From Negativicutes bacterium (GTDB lineage Bacteria; Bacillota; Negativicutes; Sporomusales; JAOACF01), in contig JAOACF010000014.1 of NCBI GenBank assembly GCA_026417995.1, forward strand, positions 1-33,162: 33,162 nt of DNA, written 5' to 3'. Numbering within the stretch: position 1 is the first letter of the stretch; each line of letters opens with the position of its first letter. Shown here piece after piece: positions 30,456 through 33,162 of this stretch. Under the pieces are notes generated by a model. That model was not told the origin of the DNA and made no database searches. It saw nothing but the letters and a program-made list of their open reading frames with translations. The position numbers and the translations under genes were made by a program.

Positions 30456-31938
30456 TATCACCTGTGTCAGGCTCACCTTCCAACCTGTCTTGGTCAAGCG
30501 GCTTTAGTATCGCCGGCCGCATAACCTTATGAGGTAACGGCAGCCGCAAAATTACATCTTTCATGGCCTTAAAATTAAAAGGCAGCACCGGCCATAAATA
30601 AGGAATACCAAATGATTTGGTCATTATCAACGCAATAAACGCCGCCGCTAACCCAACAAGCAAGCCGGGCAACTTAAACAAAGTGACCAGTACAACCAAA
30701 GCCATGCGCAGCGTCCGAATAGCTAACGCCAGCTCAACACTCGGAGTAGCAAATGTACCGACAACGGCTACCGCTGTATAGAAGATGATTTCATTGCCGA
30801 ATAACCCGACTTTGGTCGCAATATCTCCCAGCATAAATGCGCCGATAAAACCAAGTGCGGTGGATTGAGCAGCCGGCACATGCACAGTAGCCATTCGTAC
30901 CAGTTCCACACCGAATTCAGCCAGCAGAAATTGGATCCCGAGCGGAATGATACCCGGATCACGCGGCCCTAAAAAAGCAAACTGTTCGGGTAAAAGCTGC
31001 GGCTGCAAGACAAGCGCCAGCCACAATGGAGGCAGAATTAAAGATAACAAGACTCCGCCCATTCTCACCAGACGCATGAAAGTGCCAATGATTACGTTCT
31101 GCCGAAACTCTTCCACGTGCTGCACATGATGCCAGAATGTCGTCGGCAGAATCATGACATTGGGCGAAGTATCAGTAATTACACAGACATGTCCCTCCAG
31201 CAAATGCACCGTTGCAACGTCGGGACGCTCGGTGTAACGCACCAGAGGAAATATATTCCATTTACCTTCACCGGTAATATACTCTTCAACAGCTTTTTCC
31301 GCCATAGGAATCCCATCGATCGTAATATTATTCAGCCGCTCCTTCACAGTTTCAACCAGATCCGGGTTGGTGATGTCCTTAATATAACAAATCGCTACAT
31401 CGGTTTGCGAGCGTTCGCCCACTTTGACAATCTCAAAACGCAAATTGGGGTCACGCAAACGGCGGCGAATCAGCGCCGTATTGAAAACCAACGTTTCAAC
31501 AAAAGAATCACGCGAGCCTCTGGTCACTTTTTCAATATTGGATTCGCTCGGCGTTCGTGCTGGATACGACCTGGCATCGAAGACAAGAATACTTTCTTCG
31601 CCATCAACGAAAAACAGTAATTCTCCCGACAACAAACTGGTAATCGCGTCCGACATATTGTCAACCAGTTTTACCTGGGTATGAGTAGCCCGATTGTAAA
31701 ACAGTTTCTGAAGGGTATTAATCGACAGTTCTTCGGTTTGCTGTGCCATGATGTGCTCAAGCACATCCGCCATAACTATGTCATTAACCATGGCGTTGAT
31801 GGAAAAAGAAGCAGCCCTCTTTCTGCCAATTTTATATTCACGGAAAATAATATCGAAAGTTTCGCCAACATCTAGCAGTTTTTTCAAATAGTTAATATTT
31901 TTATCAATATCGCTTTCGACCTTGGGCCTGCTCTCCAT
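30442..31938 (-). CDS. spoVAF: Stage V sporulation protein AF / GerA-type membrane protein
   Basis: SpoVAF is related to the GerA A-subunit family of nutrient germinant receptors and in Bacillus works with the SpoVA dipicolinate channel. The ~498-residue protein has a large N-terminal soluble domain with the family text FFVDGEESILVFDARSYPARTP and ETLVFNTALIRRRLRDPNL, then about five to six membrane helices from residue ~280 (MGGVLLSLILPPLWLALV onwards), and a charged tail. I prefer the ATG at 31938 over the track GTG at 31950, since a GGAG lies 11 bases ahead. It overlaps the end of spoVAE by 35 bases. Placement after spoVAE, as in Bacillus, favours SpoVAF over a GerAA germinant receptor; no gerAB or gerAC is adjacent. 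Confidence 0.92.
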   Translation of the reverse strand: MESRPKVESDIDKNINYLKKLLDVGETFDIIFREYKIGRKRAASFSINAMVNDIVMADVLEHIMAQQTEELSINTLQKLFYNRATHTQVKLVDNMSDAITSLLSGELLFFVDGEESILVFDARSYPARTPSESNIEKVTRGSRDSFVETLVFNTALIRRRLRDPNLRFEIVKVGERSQTDVAICYIKDITNPDLVETVKERLNNITIDGIPMAEKAVEEYITGEGKWNIFPLVRYTERPDVATVHLLEGHVCVITDTSPNVMILPTTFWHHVQHVEEFRQNVIIGTFMRLVRMGGVLLSLILPPLWLALVLQPQLLPEQFAFLGPRDPGIIPLGIQFLLAEFGVELVRMATVHVPAAQSTALGFIGAFMLGDIATKVGLFGNEIIFYTAVAVVGTFATPSVELALAIRTLRMALVVLVTLFKLPGLLVGLAAAFIALIMTKSFGIPYLWPVLPFNFKAMKDVILRLPLPHKVMRPAILKPLDQDRLEGEPDTGDKSKK

Positions 31939-32509
31939 AGTTAATGCCACTCCGTTTCAATATTTCCTCGATCGCTTTTCTCGTGATCGGCGACCCTTTG
32001 CGAATGTCATCAGCCCGGTCCATTTTGCCGATATCGCCTACACCGACGATAACCGGCACATCCACCTCATTGAGAACATCTACGGTGTCGCCGGTTACGA
32101 CCGGCTTGCCGCGTTTATTTTGGGCCTCGCCGTTCTTGTCTACTGATGTATTTACGATTTCGCCATTGCCGCAAACGCAGACATCCGCCTCAACTCCGGC
32201 GATGCCCGTAGTATTGGATGCAACCGCCACCGCGCCTAGCACCTCTATATCCGGATGAGACGCCACATATTCTAACGCCGTCTCCCCAACTCCTTTATGC
32301 TCTTCTCCCCGGTCATCGAACATTACCAGCACGGGATCATAGGGTACTGTTTTTAACAGCCTTACAATTTCTTCGCCGCTAATCGGAGTAGGATTGCCTC
32401 CCGATGCCGATATGCACCGTAAGCCGAGGGAGGAAGCAATACTTTCCACCGTCTTCTGAGCTACGCGGTCGCCGTCGGTGACCAGTATCACCCTGACCTT
32501 ACCCTTCAC
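31904..32509 (-). CDS. spoVAE: Stage V sporulation protein AE (SpoVAEa type)
   Basis: This soluble 201-residue protein begins KVRVILVTDGDRVAQKTVESIA and contains the SpoVAEa-family CISASGGNPTPISGEEIV and VLVMFDDRGEEHKGVGETAL segments, with an apparent Rossmann-like alternation of strands and helices. In Bacillus the spoVA operon builds the channel for calcium-dipicolinate entry into the forespore and its release at germination. The start is GTG at 32509 with AGGGGTG overlapping the stop of the preceding gene. The other spoVA genes (C, D, Eb) are not in the window: the gene immediately upstream is the Gln/Asn-rich protein instead. They could lie beyond the right edge or elsewhere. Confidence 0.92.
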   Translation of the reverse strand: MKGKVRVILVTDGDRVAQKTVESIASSLGLRCISASGGNPTPISGEEIVRLLKTVPYDPVLVMFDDRGEEHKGVGETALEYVASHPDIEVLGAVAVASNTTGIAGVEADVCVCGNGEIVNTSVDKNGEAQNKRGKPVVTGDTVDVLNEVDVPVIVGVGDIGKMDRADDIRKGSPITRKAIEEILKRSGINYGEQAQGRKRY

Positions 32510-32519
32510 TCTATCACCC

Positions 32520-33131
32520 CTACTTGTTGTTTTCCTTACCCAAGAGATTGCTGATTTTATTTGCTAATTTCTCACTTTCACTGATAACCTGTTTCAGTTT
32601 CTTCAGACTGGCCTCGAGCTCATTGGAAAGTTCGTATTGTGCCTGAGCCAATGCCTGTGCTGCAGTTTGCGCAGTCATTTTATTTCGCTCGTCTTGCCCG
32701 GAAGATTGAATATCACTTTCTTCACCGGCGTCCGAAACCATCGGGTTATTCTGTTGGGATTGAGAATTTTGTTCGTTTTGACTATTCAACAATTGTTGAA
32801 ATAAAGTTTGCAATTGCTGCGTGACTTGAGCTTCGGTTTGGTTATTGCCGCCAGACTGAGCGTCTTCCGACTGTGATTGCCGAGCGGGCTGATTCGCCAG
32901 TGAATTCTGCTGCTGCATGCATTCAAGCTGGGCGCTGATGCGTTCCAGCAAAGCTTTAATCTCAGTGGTTTCGCTGCTTTGAAAATTATCGGCTGCCTTC
33001 TTCTGTGCCGAATTCCCTTGCCCTACCATGAGACTTTTGGCAATATTGGCGATGAGTTCATTGGGCGATTGGTCTCTACCCTGACTAGATTGCTTTTTTG
33101 TATAAATCTGGCTTGACGTTTTTTTTTGCAT
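32520..33131 (-). CDS. Gln/Asn-rich low-complexity protein of unknown function, in the spoVAE-spoVAF operon
   Basis: I do not recognise this 203-residue protein. By my count about 35 residues are Gln and about 20 are Asn. A basic N-terminal segment (KKTSSQIYTKKQ) is followed by a helix (NELIANIAKSLM), a possible coiled coil (IKALLERISAQLECMQQQ), a Gln/Asn/Ser-rich stretch at ~75-130 (QTLFQQLLNSQNEQNSQSQQ) and a C-terminal coiled-coil-like helix (LSNELEASLKKLKQVI). There is no signal peptide or membrane helix. The ATG has GGGAGG seven bases upstream, and its stop is 10 bases from the spoVAE start, so it is co-expressed with the germination genes. A spore-coat, spore-core or DNA-associated role is possible but not shown. 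Confidence 0.75.
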   Translation of the reverse strand: MQKKTSSQIYTKKQSSQGRDQSPNELIANIAKSLMVGQGNSAQKKAADNFQSSETTEIKALLERISAQLECMQQQNSLANQPARQSQSEDAQSGGNNQTEAQVTQQLQTLFQQLLNSQNEQNSQSQQNNPMVSDAGEESDIQSSGQDERNKMTAQTAAQALAQAQYELSNELEASLKKLKQVISESEKLANKISNLLGKENNK

Positions 33132-33162
33132 ATTTAATCCTCCCTACATCCAATAAAACTGC

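Noticed and set aside
1-33162. CRISPR arrays, tRNA or rRNA genes, insertion sequences, prophage or attachment sites
   Set aside because: I saw no periodic repeats, no tRNA-like cloverleaf, no transposase or integrase gene and no target-site duplications. The intergenic gaps are all under 300 bases.

Overview
The window reads as a vegetative chromosome segment of an anaerobic, endospore-forming Firmicute, most likely a Negativicutes/Sporomusa-type or clostridial relative. The evidence is seven sporulation or germination genes (spoIVA, spoIIP, spmA, spmB, gerW, spoVAE, spoVAF), a fused ispH-rpsA gene of the kind known from Clostridia and Negativicutes, strong AGGAGG-type ribosome binding sites with many GTG/TTG starts, and compact U-tailed terminators. 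Nothing in the window directly proves a two-membrane envelope, so the Negativicutes assignment is an inference. There are no rRNA or tRNA genes, insertion sequences, phage genes or CRISPR arrays. All but two of the 32 genes lie on the minus strand, and no gene-free stretch exceeds 300 bases.

Layout in the direction of minus-strand transcription (from 33162 down to 1): (a) 33131-30442, a Gln/Asn-rich unknown protein, spoVAE and spoVAF, ending in a 20-bp hairpin shared with a convergent plus-strand lipoprotein gene (29675-30418). (b) 29550-27669, an M50 membrane protease, scpA and scpB, overlapping by 4 bp or a few more. (c) 27601-26488, DUF2953 and gerW, then a tiny plus-strand ferritin-like gene (26241-26429). 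(d) 26105-23749, dacB under its own sigma-A promoter and terminator, then spmA-spmB. (e) 23625-20583, an unusual two-gene flavin/iron-sulfur redox module followed by rluB. (f) 20513-13557, an HI0933-type flavoprotein, a membrane-anchored unknown, aroA, cmk, plsC and the two-component pair lytS-lytR, then cstA (13361-11511) with its own promoter and terminator. (g) 11377-8331, ispH-rpsA and fni. (h) 8253-532, DUF1614, spoIIP, two DUF3189 paralogues, a PDZ/radical-SAM DUF512 protein, cobO, der, plsY and gpsA, and finally (i) the start of spoIVA.

How the genes work together: several cell-growth functions are grouped here. They cover phospholipid synthesis (gpsA, plsY, plsC), isoprenoid supply (ispH, fni), ribosome and translation factors (der, rpsA, rluB), chromosome segregation (scpA, scpB), aromatic and pyrimidine metabolism (aroA, cmk), spore formation and germination, and a probable pyruvate-sensing/uptake system (lytS-lytR-cstA). 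The order spoVA > scpAB > dacB-spmAB > rluB > cmk > S1 protein > fni > der > gpsA > spoIVA matches, as I recall it, the corresponding region of Bacillus subtilis. That makes the window an old syntenic backbone into which other genes have been inserted. The inserted parts are the most interesting: the flavin/Fe-S pair with unusual cysteine motifs, lytSR-cstA, the diverging DUF3189 pair, the Gln/Asn-rich protein ahead of spoVAE, and the duplicated-repeat lipoprotein. A recurrent architectural feature is that stop codons sit inside the terminator hairpins (six cases).
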